From contig JAJDCQ010000169.1 in assembly GCA_029260755.1 (NCBI GenBank), positions 1 to 32,345 on the forward strand: a DNA stretch of 32,345 bases, in the 5' to 3' direction. The position numbers were made by a program, and so were the translations under genes. This DNA is from Planctomycetota bacterium. Its GTDB lineage: Bacteria > Planctomycetota > J058 > JAJDCQ01. The notes beneath the pieces are model-generated. The model had not been told where the DNA came from and did not search any database. It saw only the letters and a program-made list of their open reading frames with translations. This document shows, in pieces, positions 32,200-32,345 of the stretch; positions within the stretch are counted from its first letter, which is position 1; every line of letters starts with the position of its first letter.

Positions 32200-32345
32200 C
32201 CCGAACCAATCCGTGCAATCCGCGAAATCCGCGGTTCGGTCTCTGTCGGCGTTGAATCAGTGGGAACCGCGGATTACGCGGATTACGCGGAGTGCGAGTT
32301 GCCAGCGTCCGGTTCGTTTGCCGTTGCGCGGGCTGTTCCAGGAAC
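32200..32345. repeat. Dispersed palindromic repeat, copy 2 (reaches window end)
   Basis: Same organisation as copy 1: arm atccgcgaaatccgcggttc (32218-32237), arm gaaccgcggattacgcggat (32264-32283), 19 of 20 bases complementary, and the same end ttccaggaac at 32336-32345. The right-hand palindrome arm adds one more 'ggattacgc' unit than the left. Confidence 0.85.

Larger units (their letters stand above)
31957..32345. other. Gene-free end region with two diverged palindromic repeats
   Basis: No credible gene from the kinase stop to the window end. Most of the space is two related copies of a ~146-base unit separated by about 50 bases. Confidence 0.75.

Overview
The window is very GC-rich (roughly 70% by eye) bacterial chromosomal DNA. 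It is crowded with eukaryotic-type Ser/Thr kinases carrying TPR, FHA, DUF4388 or FGE-like modules, and with multi-PAS histidine kinases. Intergenic spacers carry 'cacggag' and 'ccgcgga' type repeats. Together these suggest Planctomycetota, with Myxococcota or a related large-genome phylum as the alternative. No rRNA gene, intact tRNA, IS element, CRISPR array or phage gene is visible.

Left part (1-11067), signalling. A truncated histidine kinase (1-543, +) converges on a receiver-histidine kinase hybrid (550-1629, -). Upstream of the hybrid are two giant membrane Ser/Thr kinases with 14 and 12 TPR repeats (1733-4810 and 4807-8106, both -), joined by a 4-base GTGA stop/start overlap. Head-to-head with them, from a good sigma70-like promoter, is an FHA-kinase-DUF4388 protein (8325-9956, +). 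Its kinase domain has a swapped DFG motif (reads GFD) and lacks other catalytic residues. It overlaps a beta-propeller-like lipoprotein gene (9940-11067, +).

Middle part (11068-19323). A repeat-bearing spacer is followed by a ZnT9-like cation transporter (-), a NarL-type response regulator and a five-PAS histidine kinase forming a two-component pair (-), a secreted protein of unknown function (-), a LysM/L,D-transpeptidase (-), and a divergent membrane-anchored family 2 glycosyltransferase (+).

Accessory block (about 19324-22581). Base composition looks less GC-rich. It holds a 64-residue double-CxxC protein, a pRiA4b ORF-3 family protein, a DUF2262-like protein and an HNH nuclease with a DUF222-like helical region, plus a degenerate tRNA-3'-end-like fragment.

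Right part (22582-29290, all -). A six-gene co-directional run, in transcription order: cysteine desulfurase with an added zinc ribbon; LigD-type 3'-phosphoesterase-like protein; DUF4178 protein; tandem DUF350 membrane protein; membrane-anchored coiled-coil protein with a Ser/Arg/Tyr-rich tail; seven-TM spermidine synthase-like enzyme. The last four form a recognisable but functionally uncharacterised membrane/polyamine-type system and are the strongest candidate for an under-described system here. The window ends with a third membrane kinase carrying an Ig-like and an FGE-like extracellular part (29701-31956, +), then two diverged copies of a ~146-bp palindromic repeat.
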